Source: Branchiostoma lanceolatum (Eukaryota; Chordata; Leptocardii; Amphioxiformes; Branchiostomatidae). From it: a DNA stretch of 64,000 nt. The translations under genes were made by a program, and so were the position numbers. The notes below the pieces were generated by a model that saw only the letters and a list, made by a program, of their open reading frames with translations, had not been told where the DNA came from and made no database searches. Of this stretch, positions 23,514 through 42,600 are shown one piece after another. Within the stretch, counting starts at the first letter, position 1. Each line of letters begins with the position of its first letter. Location of the stretch: contig NC_089723.1 in NCBI RefSeq assembly GCF_035083965.1, positions 19,309,489 through 19,373,488 on the forward strand, read 5' to 3'.

Positions 23514-25490
23514 GATGCCTGGAATAACAAAGTAATGGTTACACCAGGACGGTGCTCACAATGATGTTGAGATTCACATGAATTAAAACATCATTCAGTG
23601 GCCTATACCAGCGATCGCTGTTTTTGTTTACATACGGGGTATTGCCTACCGTGACGTCAACAGATTAGATAACTAATCAATATTCAAATTATTGATTAAT
23701 ATGTAAATTGATATTTTGTCTACCTCCTGCTTTTTGCCTGCCAGTGCATCACCGCAACATCATTGCAATCGCTTGTATTCGATACAACACTCTTTGGCTA
23801 CATGTTTTTAAACATGTAACTTGTTCAAGTTGTTGTATTCAATGTCTAAATAGCAATATGATTGCATGATTTTAGAGAAAACACTTTTTATAAATTATAG
23901 ATCTTTGTATACTTATTGAGGTTAGAACCTGTAATTATGTGTGCAGTATTTTAGCAAAATCAACGCAATTCAGTTGTTTATACTTTATGTACTGTAGATC
24001 TACAATGTGCTTCTGACAGTTAAACAGATGGCGAAAATGGACATCACATCCAGTGCTGTAGAGTCGATTTCACATTACCGAGAGGGTGTTTGTTGCCTTT
24101 TGTTCTAACATTTGTAAAACCTTTGTAACAATCTAAGGGAGATAAGTGACTCTTCAGAACAATTTCCAACATTCATGTGATGTTCTAAATAGTTTCTGCT
24201 GTGTTCCAAGATGTTAGACAAATTTCTAACATTGCACATGTTATTTGTATTATTTTCGAAACTGTTGGAAAATAGGTTGATCATTTGTTCCTACATGTTC
24301 CAACATCATAACAACATGGTATAACTGGGTCAGTGGGATGGGAACAGGGCAATTCACACATCCCTTCAAAGTATAGGGGATTAGGCCTGGGTGCCATGCA
24401 TAGACACCTGAAGACAAAAGTCCAGACGTGAAATCTAAAAATATACAGAGGCAGACAATAGAGTGTGATTAGCACCTACTTTTATGGGGGCAATAACCCA
24501 AATCTACCATTTGAAAAATGATTCAAATTGTTCCAACATGTTCGAACAGTGAAACAATCACATAGATGTTTGAAAATTGTTCTAAATAAAGAGATATTTG
24601 TGCAATTACTTTCCAAATAGTTCCAACATATATAAGTAAGTTCAAACATGTTCAAACTTTCATTCTTGATTGTTTGAACAATTTAGAACTATTTTGACTT
24701 GAATAGTCTTTTATCTAAAATTGTTTGAACTCACTAGCAATATTACCTGAAAACCCTCTCGGTGACATGGAATTGACACTGGCTAACAAATATATTCAAA
24801 TTATGTCACAAATATAACAGTGGAAGAAACAAAAATTGTCCTTACAGCCATCAGCGCACAACCTGAAGGTGAACAGTTAAGCGTTAATCATCCTGTTTTA
24901 CAGCAGAAACGCGTTTACGTTTTATGTCGCAACTTGTTTGCCCCCCTCCCCCAAAAACTTTCACCAAGCCTCGAGAAAATCATTGAAGCTAGCGCTGCAA
25001 ATAACCTGCAACTTGTTCTCTTTTTAAATCGCCGACTTACCTTGTAGACTTAATGAACACAACCCGTGTGAAAAATCAAAACTCACCTTTGTGAAAGGAC
25101 CTTTAAAGCGTAAATTGTAAACGTATCACAACAACATTTCCACGTCCACTACTATCATTAGAGGTCAAAGGTCAACTCACGCAAATAGCCCTACATTTGT
25201 GACGGATGATTCGAGCGGAATTTTTGCACGGGTTTCTTTCTTCAGTGAGTCGAATTCAGATCTTCATCTTTATCGGCATTGCCTACGTAATTCTGTTTTC
25301 TCATCATTTAGGCCTTTTATACCATGGTTTTATACCAGCCCAACCCCTCCCCCTCTCCAAACGTATTCAGGCAATCTCCAAGCAGATGTATGGCTTCTGA
25401 CATGTTGTTCTATAGGTGCAGTACAGTACAATTACGACTACAGTAGTTTACTAGTGTTGTAAGGTAACATGTTGAGCAGTCAGCATGTAT
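23514..25490. other. ARFRP1 upstream region
   Basis: No coding homology. It holds an interspersed element (24077-24763) and, on the minus strand, two donor-like sites (near 25037 and 25085) that may mark untranslated first exons of ARFRP1. Confidence 0.4.
24077..24763. mobile_element. Non-autonomous DNA transposon with ACCGAGAGGGT ends
   Basis: ACCGAGAGGGT at 24077-24087 is the exact reverse complement of ACCCTCTCGGT at 24753-24763; the 687 bp between are AT-rich with many variants of GTTCNAACATGTT. The right third is clearly repeated at 32945-33178, which shows it is an interspersed family. No long open frame is present. Target duplication is uncertain (CACAT versus GACAT). Confidence 0.7.
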
Positions 25491-25493
25491 TAA

Positions 25494-25910
25494 AGGAGCA
25501 TTCCACTCCAGAAGCGGGTATTATTTTCTGATGGATTATATTTTTCGTAATACAAATGCGCCCGACTTTTGCTCAGCCGTCTTTTGGACAGTAATCCTTT
25601 TCTAAATCCATGTACCCCCATTCGGACCCGCTTCTATGCACTTGCATGGCCAACTTCGGGAAAGATTTCTCACTAATAGTAGATGCAATAAGACTATCAC
25701 GTCTTGGAATACAGAGATTTTGGTACTTATGTAAGAAACATTGAACTCTGGCACTGTTGGAAGGGTCCTCCGGTGAATTCAATACCTCGATTGCTATAAT
25801 ATTCGCCCTGACTTCAACTTATGGTAAGTTTGACAAAACAAACTGGATTCAACCATAACAATTTAGTCTCTGATGCATTATAATACTCGCTTCTTGAGTG
25901 GAATGCTCCT
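25494..25910. mobile_element. TTAA-inserting MITE, 417 bp
   Basis: Ends AGGAGCATTCCACTC and GAGTGGAATGCTCCT are perfect inverted repeats, extended imperfectly to about 30 bp (AGAAGCG then GTATTAT). The element is flanked by TTAA at 25490-25493 and 25911-25914. A TTAA duplication is used by piggyBac and Kolobok elements; the ends do not look like piggyBac CCY ends, so Kolobok is the better guess. The small minus-strand open frame inside has no recognised homology. Confidence 0.85.
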
Positions 25911-26040
25911 TTAATAAGCTGAAGTATGATGCCATTTCTATTGGCTACAAGTGCAATACGTATACAACTCACTTGTTTACCTGGCTGGCCACCCCTTCTC
26001 TTACCCACCAGGGCTCTTTAGTATGCAGAGGTTTGATAAT

Positions 26041-26152
26041 TCTCCAAGCAGATCTAACAGTGCCAAAGCAGTATCAAAAGGGCCAACCAGTATCCAGAAT
26101 TCTCCAGTGGCCTTTTGGATACTGCCTTGCCACTGATATATTTGCTTGGAGA
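26041..26152. mobile_element. Foldback element, TCTCCAAGCAGA end family
   Basis: Begins TCTCCAAGCAGAT and ends GCTTGGAGA; arms pair through AGTGCCAAAGCAGTATC and GGATACTGCCTTGCCACT. The arm core resembles that of the element at 10686 (CAAAG, GTATCCAA). No target duplication was found. It lies between ARFRP1 and RPS17. Confidence 0.7.
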
Positions 26153-26418
26153 TGAAATGCCTTAGACTCCCCATACACGAGACCTTAGGCTTCCTCTAAA
26201 TGACATGAATATTTTTAGCTTATTAGTTCAGATTCATTATATGCCAAAGTGCCTATGTGAATGTATACATACACATGGTACTGTCATGTTCATCAGGCAC
26301 TGCCACTATCACGTATACAACTTTTGAAGTGTGCAATGTTGCCTAAAATTACTAATGAAAGAATTAACAACCTTTATAGTAATTGACTAATCTGACCTGC
26401 TTTCTGAATGACTAATGT

Positions 26419-26571
26419 AAAAGCCCTCTCACTGGACCCAACCCACGCTGGCGTCGTCGCTGCGTTCTAAACTGGACTTGTGTTACCCTTGACTTTATAA
26501 TGGGAATTTCATTTTGTCAATAAGATCGGCCGCAGCGACGACGCCAGCGTGTTGCGTGAGAGGGGGGCTTT
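26419..26571. mobile_element. MITE with AAAGCCC ends and CpG-rich inner arms
   Basis: Outer ends AAAGCCCTCTCAC and GTGAGAGGGGGGCTTT, and inner arms CACGCTGGCGTCGTCGCTG and its exact complement, enclose a short AT-rich loop. The flanks are consistent with a TA target. It sits just past the RPS17 3' end. Confidence 0.75.
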
Positions 26572-26670
26572 AGGTCTCTTAAATAGAGCCAAGTCCCTTT
26601 ACACAGTCATGATCACATTCACACTTAAGTGATGGGCAACAAACACAACGTGATGTTATCAGCGTTTCTC

Positions 26671-26676
26671 TTTAAT
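26671..26676 (-). terminator. Candidate RPS17 poly(A) signal (ATTAAA)
   Basis: ATTAAA on the minus strand, about 60 nt past the stop of the alternative terminal exon. I saw no AATAAA between the main stop codon (27257) and this point, which suggests that RPS17 transcripts run on, or splice on, to the exon at 26834. Confidence 0.45.
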
Positions 26677-26732
26677 TCAGTTGTTATTCTTCAGAGAAAC
26701 ATACATAAAGTGTGTCTGAGTTGTTGTAGTAG

Positions 26733-26834
26733 TCATATCTCCAGGTGATACATCATATTCAGACATCCGCTGCTAAATAATGTTGGAACTCCGACAGGCT
26801 GCAAAACCCACATATCAGGGATGGAGCCAAATTC
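26733..26834 (-). other. RPS17: Diverged second copy of the RPS17 last coding exon
   Basis: A minus-strand acceptor (TCCTGCAG at 26842-26835) is followed by an in-frame 33-codon exon beginning EFGSIPDMWVLQPVGVP and ending at TGA 26733-26735. The normal last exon begins DFGNISGLQVTQPVGVP. The same acceptor sequence, the same phase (0) and the shared D/E-F-G-x-I and QPVGVP blocks show an exon duplication. The tail (about 15 residues) is unlike any RPS17. It may be an alternative last exon, a 3' UTR exon reached from the donor at 27250, or a relic. Which one needs transcript data. Confidence 0.65.
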
Positions 26835-27256
26835 CTGCAGGACAAAAAGATATAAGAGAATGGTTGAATGTACCATAGCAGTTCAACTTGGTATCAGGAA
26901 AGGGATTAGATTTCAATTATACATTCAGTGTCCAGGAATGGAACAAGGTTGTCCTCAGAAACTATTGTGTTGGGAATGACTCTTCTTTCTTAAGTTTCTT
27001 CAAAGTCATTAAGCTACATTTAAATCATAAGCAAAATTACCATTTATCACCTTTAAAATCAGTTTTGACCTTGATGGAGAAGACAACATGAACAGTTGTA
27101 TTTTGTATAAAGGCACACACAAAAGGTTTCAACATAATCAACTGCTTTTCCTTGTGATTGAAGTAACTTATACTGCTTTCATACTAATAATAATCAATAG
27201 TCTTCCAGAAAATGCACTTAAAAGACTGTTATTTGTGAGAAGTTCTTACACGTAGT

Positions 27257-36182
<8,926 letters not shown>

Positions 36183-36185
<3 letters not shown>

Positions 36186-36272
36186 GTTGAAATCTGGATC
36201 GGGAAAGGAAGGCGCTAGGCCTGCTGGGAGCCAAGTTGGAATTGCTGTCCGGAAGCGCCACCTAGCAGGCCA
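36183..36272 (-). promoter_or_regulatory. RPS17 5' TOP leader and proximal promoter
   Basis: Reading the minus strand toward the ATG at 36185, a pyrimidine tract CCTTCCTTTCCC (36212-36201) sits 16 bases before the start codon, as expected for the 5' TOP of a ribosomal protein mRNA controlled by mTOR/LARP1. Just upstream on the plus strand is CCGGAAG (ETS-type) overlapping GCGCCACCTAGCAGG, which resembles a CTCF core read on the minus strand. Motif calls are by eye. Confidence 0.55.
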
Positions 36273-36725
36273 TTGTAGAAAGGCAGGTATAGACGCTGAT
36301 ATCGTACCAGATGATCGTCATCTTTCACAGATTCACAGATTCTACCTTTGCACAATGATTCAGCCTGACAATTTCGATGGAAATTGAAATGTAAATGAAA
36401 TTAAACATTAAGATTTCAGCTTGTCATTCTATCAAACACTATTGCAAACGTCAAGACGCGCGTATTCTCCTCGTGAATTTTCCAACATCTTTTTTAACAC
36501 CTTTTGTTTCCAAAGTCCAAAAAGTAAGTTTATATGTCAGCATCAAATCAATCATGTAACAGCTGAGGTTGGCCGCATTCAAGTCCATCGGTAATCCATC
36601 TCTCGTGGCATATTGCGGCGACAGATGCAGGACAGCCTGGCCATTCAGCAACATTCACACCGTCACGACTGCACGCAAGGAAGATTTTAAGTTATAAGCT
36701 AAATTTCATCAAGAGCGTAACAACC

Positions 36726-37818
36726 ATGTCGCGATTGTTTCTCCTGTGTGTCCTCGCCGTGGTCATTCTAACCGCCAGTGAAGGTAGGTATCACGATGAT
36801 ACAGAAATTGCATCAGTTCATCCTTACGGGAACGCGTTTGGTTTTTGTTTTCTCTTTCCCACTATTTTCCTTACCATTTCACGATGAAACTTAGTCGACA
36901 TTAATCAATGACAAGCCATGCAAAAGCCGAAAGCACATCCCTGTATCAGTGCCTAAAGAGTGTAAAACAAACATGTGTAAACTCCCACACGTATCAAAGT
37001 TAACATCATTTCCTCCGTCTTCTACTGTACTCTAGTCACTCATGCTCTTGATCCGGAGCGGATTCCGAACGGACTGCACGATTTGTGTACAAGGCTCAAA
37101 ATAAGCTACACTTCGCTGTTTGAGTGTTACTGGCTGAACCGTGCCTATCAGGTAAGTTTTGTTTCGTTATTCCTGTCAATGGTCAAGGATTCTGGCTCTT
37201 TAGTAATGAGCCTGTTCAAGCCGTTACACAAGGACTTCGTGAAGTGACATGGTGAAGTGAAAGAACTGCGTCTCCCTACTATATTGGAGAGCAGCTCCAT
37301 TTTGAGCATATGCACTAGTACAGGTGAAATGTTTTGGCACATTCATTCATGCCATATGTAAGCTCAAATTCATTACCAGTATCCATTTGCATATCCGTTT
37401 TTGCTAGTCATTATTGATATGTTTCCAAAGTTTGTGAAATTCATTTTAAGTCATATATGCTTGAATTTCAGACATACAATCAAAACTGCCCAAGAAGACT
37501 ACGCAGTGGACTGATAAAATCTGGTCAATGTGGACAGGTGGTTATTATAGACAGGACTGTTATATTAAATGCTTTTGTCAACGGGAAAGTATGCGCAGAG
37601 GTTGTCACTTGTACAGTTCAGGTTTGACTGTACACGTGGCTTAACGCAAGTACTACCCCTCGTTTGTTGAGGGTTCATAACCCGAATACCTCATGTGCAA
37701 TTGAGTTGTCAAATATCTCATATTCAACTGCCACGATAGACAAATGTTTCCTCCTCGCTTACAGCAAAACGAAGAAGTCGAAGAGGGAGTTGATGTCGGA
37801 GAGGGAGACGGGAAGTGA
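36726..37818 (+). CDS. Small secreted cysteine-containing peptide, unrecognised
   Basis: Exons: 36726-36783, 37036-37151, 37472-37537 (or to 37621), 37765-37818; phases fit in both forms. The short form is 97 aa and the long form 125 aa. Residues 1-18 (MSRLFLLCVLAVVILTAS) are a clear signal peptide. The mature part has four cysteines (in HDLCTR, FECYW, QNCPRR, GQCGQ) with a basic RRLRSG segment, and the last exon codes an acidic tail EEVEEGVDVGEGDGK. The third exon can end at either of two CAG/GT donors, 37538 or 37622, both phase 0; the 28 extra codons have no stop and add two cysteines. A poly(A) signal AATAAA is at 37932. It is divergent from RPS17. I do not recognise a family; an extracellular peptide (defence or signalling) is a guess from the layout only. 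Confidence 0.65.
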
Positions 37819-39642
37819 CCGAAGTTTCCCACAAGTAGAGGTCCCAAGGTGTAAATGACTCTGAGCTGACGTCACCATGTCGATGATTGAATAGCAGCCA
37901 AGAGCAGGGGCCACTAGACGATGTAAACCTGAATAAAAGTTTCATCCCAAGCATCTATTTTGCAGCAAATCTTTATTTCACTTAGGTTTGGGGCGGCGCG
38001 GGTCAGGAAACACCATCGGTAGTAGCCTGTGCTGCAGTGGGGTGGTTACATTGGAAAGATCTCTCTAAAATTGTTGGTAAAAGTTTTTCCTGATTTTTTT
38101 GCGGTATCTTTTATGTAGGATACGGTTTTGTGTTCAGATTAGCTGTGCATTTTTTTTTTCATTTTCGCCCCTCTACAATCCTTCCTTTGTAGTACCGCAT
38201 TGCTCGGCAGTGAAAGAAAATTACCGACATTCAGCGAGATTGAATGAAAGTCATCTTGAAAGCCATTTCTATTATTAGTTAGAGCTGATTAAAATTACAA
38301 ACTGGCAAATAAAATAATTCTTTTTGTGATAAAAAAAGGAAAGTGAAGAAAAGACAAAAGGAAAGCCGATGAAATGTGGAAAAACATTCCAATGGCCACA
38401 TCATCATCCATTTCTTCTGAAGTGCCACCAATGTCCTATATATAACACAGTGGGAACAGATGGCAAGGCGAAGAAGTTGACAATGGGTAGTAATGATTTT
38501 CCCTTCACTTTTAGAATGTACATAATAGCAACTTGTTAGATTGTGAACAAAAAGACACAGTTGCACATGGACACCAACGACCAACAGATGGGCAAGGTGG
38601 CTGCTGATGTAGGAAGTCAACTAGGACTGGCTGTAAGGCCTAAAGCAACATGAAAAGACCCACCAGATATTTTTAACAACCTACTATACAACACAGTCCA
38701 GTGATAAAAATTACTATAGTGCTTCACCAATGAAGATTGTGGCTTTGGATCATAGATCATTTATTAATTCCTTTATCATAGAACAAATTGATTCATCAGT
38801 CTGAATATATGCACAATTGTCAAACCCTTCCACCACATGTTTTGAGCAATGTGTAACACTGATATCTGGGTAAATTTCACGATTGTGAAAAAACAAACTC
38901 TTCAGACCTTAAGAGAAAGGTTTGATATTTCTACATTTGCAACACACACTTTACACTATCCATAACCCAAACATACATGCTACTTTCACATGTGCAATAT
39001 CTTAAGGTTCACCTCCAACAAAAGTGTCATTCCAATTGAATGCAGTACCGTACAAGACACAGTAGAGCTTGAACAAGTAAAATACCACATGTACATGTAC
39101 AACAAGCAAGTCATGAATCTCTTTAAAGTGTAGCACAATGCGTTACTGTTGTTACCAACTTTCCAAAGTGTGGCCCCAGACAGACAGTTTTCAACACTTA
39201 CAGTTGTTTCACTAACCCACTGAGAACAGTTACATCAAACATCTAAACATGGCATCCACAGTAAATTGAAAGGTGGAGTAGTGATCCTATGAAACCTGGG
39301 GTAAATCAAGTAATCTAATCAGAATCAATCAACAACCTGTGTATTCTAACCTTATTGCAGAGTCTGTTATTCAGCTGCCATCAAGCTTACATGTACACAA
39401 CAACACAGGAACATAATTAACTATACCAGGAAGGGAAGGATATGTTTGGCTTGTCTGCATGGTGGTTGGCAAACAGAATAGCTCAAATCAAAAAGTTACA
39501 TGTGGATTCTCATCACGTTATTTTCTGTGCGTCGGTAGGCTCTCAGGTCCCAAACATGCAGTGCACATTCTGCTTTAGGTCTCCTGCAGGCGTTTTGCCT
39601 TAGACCTCCTGCAGGCGTTTCTTGAACACGTGCCCAGAGGAG
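37819..39642. other. Spacer and probable YTHDC2 3' UTR
   Basis: Contains the poly(A) signal of the peptide gene (37932-37937) and, on the minus strand, the likely YTHDC2 3' UTR (a minus-strand AATAAA lies near 38759). An 18-bp sequence, GACCTCCTGCAGGCGTTT, is repeated at 39603 and nearly at 39577. Nothing else recognised. Confidence 0.45.
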
Positions 39643-42600
39643 TTAGTCCTGTGGGAGTGAGGGGTCAGGCATGGTAGGTGTGGCACTTCCCATGGGTAAG
39701 GTGGGGTCAAAAGAAGGTGGAGGGGTAACAGCTAGTGGAGGAGAAGAACCCCTGGGGAGGGCTGCCTCACCCCCAGCGGGGGGAACGTCGTACCCAACAC
39801 CTGGCGCCCCCTCGGATGGTTCCACTACAGCTGGGGCTGGGGGGTCCTGTTGTGTGGGTTCTACCACTGCTTGTGAAGGGGAGGGCAGGCTGGCCTCCTC
39901 CTGAGGGCTGGAGCTGCTTGAGCTGGAGGTGGAACTCTGCGGTATAGCTAGCACTAAATTTGGAGCTTCTTCCGCAGTGGATGGCGTTTCCGTTTCCCCG
40001 CCCTCGACAGTAGACTCTGCCGAAGCTTCAGCCTGCCAGTGTACCGGGGGGACTGGCAGCTTGTTACTGTTTCCTCCACTGTCCTTTGGCCTCTGACCCC
40101 CAGCAAACCTCTGCTCCTGTGACCTCTGCCCTTTCGGCGACCCCTGTGGGGAGGATGTTTTGGAGGGAGGTCCTGAGGAGGGTCGTGAGGAGGGGCGACT
40201 GCTGCCGGGGCTCCTGTTGAGGATGGTGACAGGACGATCCCACGCCTTCAGCAGCTGCTCACCAACCTGGGGCTCGATCTCCTGTGGAGTGGAGAAGAAA
40301 AAAGCATGCTTGATTATTTGTTTCTTGTACATGTTCATTTACTACAATGTAGCAATGGTTTAAGCACTGTAACACACTGTACTATTTCAATACAAGCAAC
40401 TGGGCAGTGAAGTTTCATGAGTAATAGAAACAAGCGATAATAATATCCACAAAACACACAGGTGATAAAATCAAGATATAAAATTCATCCCACACCTTTT
40501 TGTTGGAGAGGCCCACTCTATGTAAATGTATACCATGATGCATACCTGTCCATCCCTGCTGATCTGGACCTTCTTGTTCTCATTCCATGGGTTCAACAGG
40601 TGGTGGGCAGCTTGGAATGGGATGCTCATTCTGCAAATGGGAGGAAGCTTTGTTATAAAAATCAAACTATTCCACATCCATACATACATGATCAAGATTA
40701 AAGGCACAAGGCAATTACACGACAGGGCTCGAAATTCCGTTTTGGAGATAGGTGCACTGGTGCACCCAACCAAAACAATTAGGTGCACAGAAAAAAATTT
40801 GGGTGCACCAAATGAAATAAAGTTGTATGTCAGCAAAACATAAGTTTGACACTACTGCCACCTTTAATTAAGAACTTCAGTCTGTAATTCTATCCAGATG
40901 TCAAATTTCAACCAAGCAATACATCAAATAAAGTACAACAAAAGGTTAATTGCTTTTTCTTATACTTACATTTCAAGAATATTCTGTATGCTAGTGTACA
41001 AGAGAACCGTTACCCTATAGTGTACAAAAATATCTAGGTGCCCTGGTGCACCCACGGTCAAAAATTAGGTGCACAGCTCCAATTTTGGGTGCACACAGGT
41101 GCACATGCACCCACTATTTCAAGCCCTGCACGACAATGTAGGAAAAGCAAAAACACTATGGGATTACATGTTATGTATAGATTCTGAGGGAAATATTGAA
41201 GATAGATACAGAAGTTTAAGTAGCACATGTCCATCCCAACCTTTTAATCCACTCTATCCGGAAGGCTCCTCCCAGAGAGGCTGAGCTGAACTCAGGAACC
41301 TTGTCCTTACTGATGGAGGAGACCATGCGAGCATACCCTGCAGATTGATATATAAGTCAAACAACACTGTTACACTGTTGTAAAGTCAGGGCAAAAGTTC
41401 AACAAATTCTCTTCCTACACCTAGCTTACTCCACACATTAAAACCAACTAAAGATGTTTTTATAACAGGTCTGTTGCTCAGTAAGAGTCAACATTGAAGT
41501 CCAGGAGGATTACATTGCTTGTGGCAGTATATTTTTTTAATATTCATATCTTTGTTTTACAGTAGTTTCCACAACAGCAAATCTAACAGGACCTGGTGTA
41601 CTTAGTCTAGTATTACTGAATGGATTAATGAATACATAATTTTTCTCACCTTGGAAGTGCCCACTACCTTGAACCGAAAAGACCAAGTACACATTCTGGC
41701 AATCCTATGTGAGAAAACAAGAACAAGATTAATGATTCAAAAGAAGGAAGCCACATAAAGCCAAAAAAGGCAATTTCACATGTCTGTCAATGAAAGAAAA
41801 ACCCAACTTATTCTGGGATAGCTAAAATTTCCAACAGTTGAGTTTACACTTTGCTGTTGATGCAACAATAATGAGTGACAGTTTATAAAGGACAGGGGCT
41901 AGTCCCCAATACATAGACAGCTTCCCACTCACTTTGAAAGCCTTGTTGAGTTTCTTCTCGTTGCTAGGCGTGGTTGCCCAGATACTCTGGCTCATGGCGA
42001 TGTCCAGGTTGCGCTGGTTGTTACACTTCAGGATGAAGTACCGGTTGGGGTTCGAGACACCAGCTCCGGGAGAAAACGACTTGTCACTTCTGAAAACACA
42101 TATCATTGGTTAAGACATTTTCTATCAGAAGAAGTAAACTAACACATTAAGCGTACCACATTATCCATTAACCATTCCAGCAAGCTACCAAATTGTATAA
42201 GAGAACATTTTAAGCAAGAGGCACTGTAATTCTTGATTTGTTAATGGTAACTTAATTTTGGCCACTTAACGGTCACTAGTCAAATGCTAACATTTCATCA
42301 TCGCAAATATTTGATCACTAACATTTGAGACAGTGATGTTTTTCCTGATGTTAAAATCAAATGCAGTGAACTACTTACTTTTCCCAAAACCACTAAAATT
42401 ACCAACAGCAATATTACATAGATTTAACTAAGATTGTCTAGCTCTACTATAAGTGACAGTGACTTTAAGAAACAGATCGCGGTAGCAAATGTTAGAAATG
42501 TATGGAGAAAATATGTTGGCATCATTAGTGTCGCATTCATGTGAGCTGCACAAACATGTAGTAGTTTACCCTACCCATACCTGACCGTTGGAGACTGTTG

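Noticed and set aside
24160-24720. GTTCNAACATGTT-rich region as a hormone or p53-type response-element cluster
   Set aside because: The motifs are internal to a transposon whose other copy carries the same motifs.
25374-25388. Another TCTCCAAGCAGA foldback
   Set aside because: Only one terminus is present (AATCTCCAAGCAGATGTATGG); no inverse partner within several hundred bases.
25573-25782. A 69-codon minus-strand gene
   Set aside because: It lies wholly inside the TTAA MITE and has no start context or homology.
39671-39947. Plus-strand open frames over the YTHDC2 tail
   Set aside because: Antisense shadows of the GC-rich Pro/Ser-coding exon.
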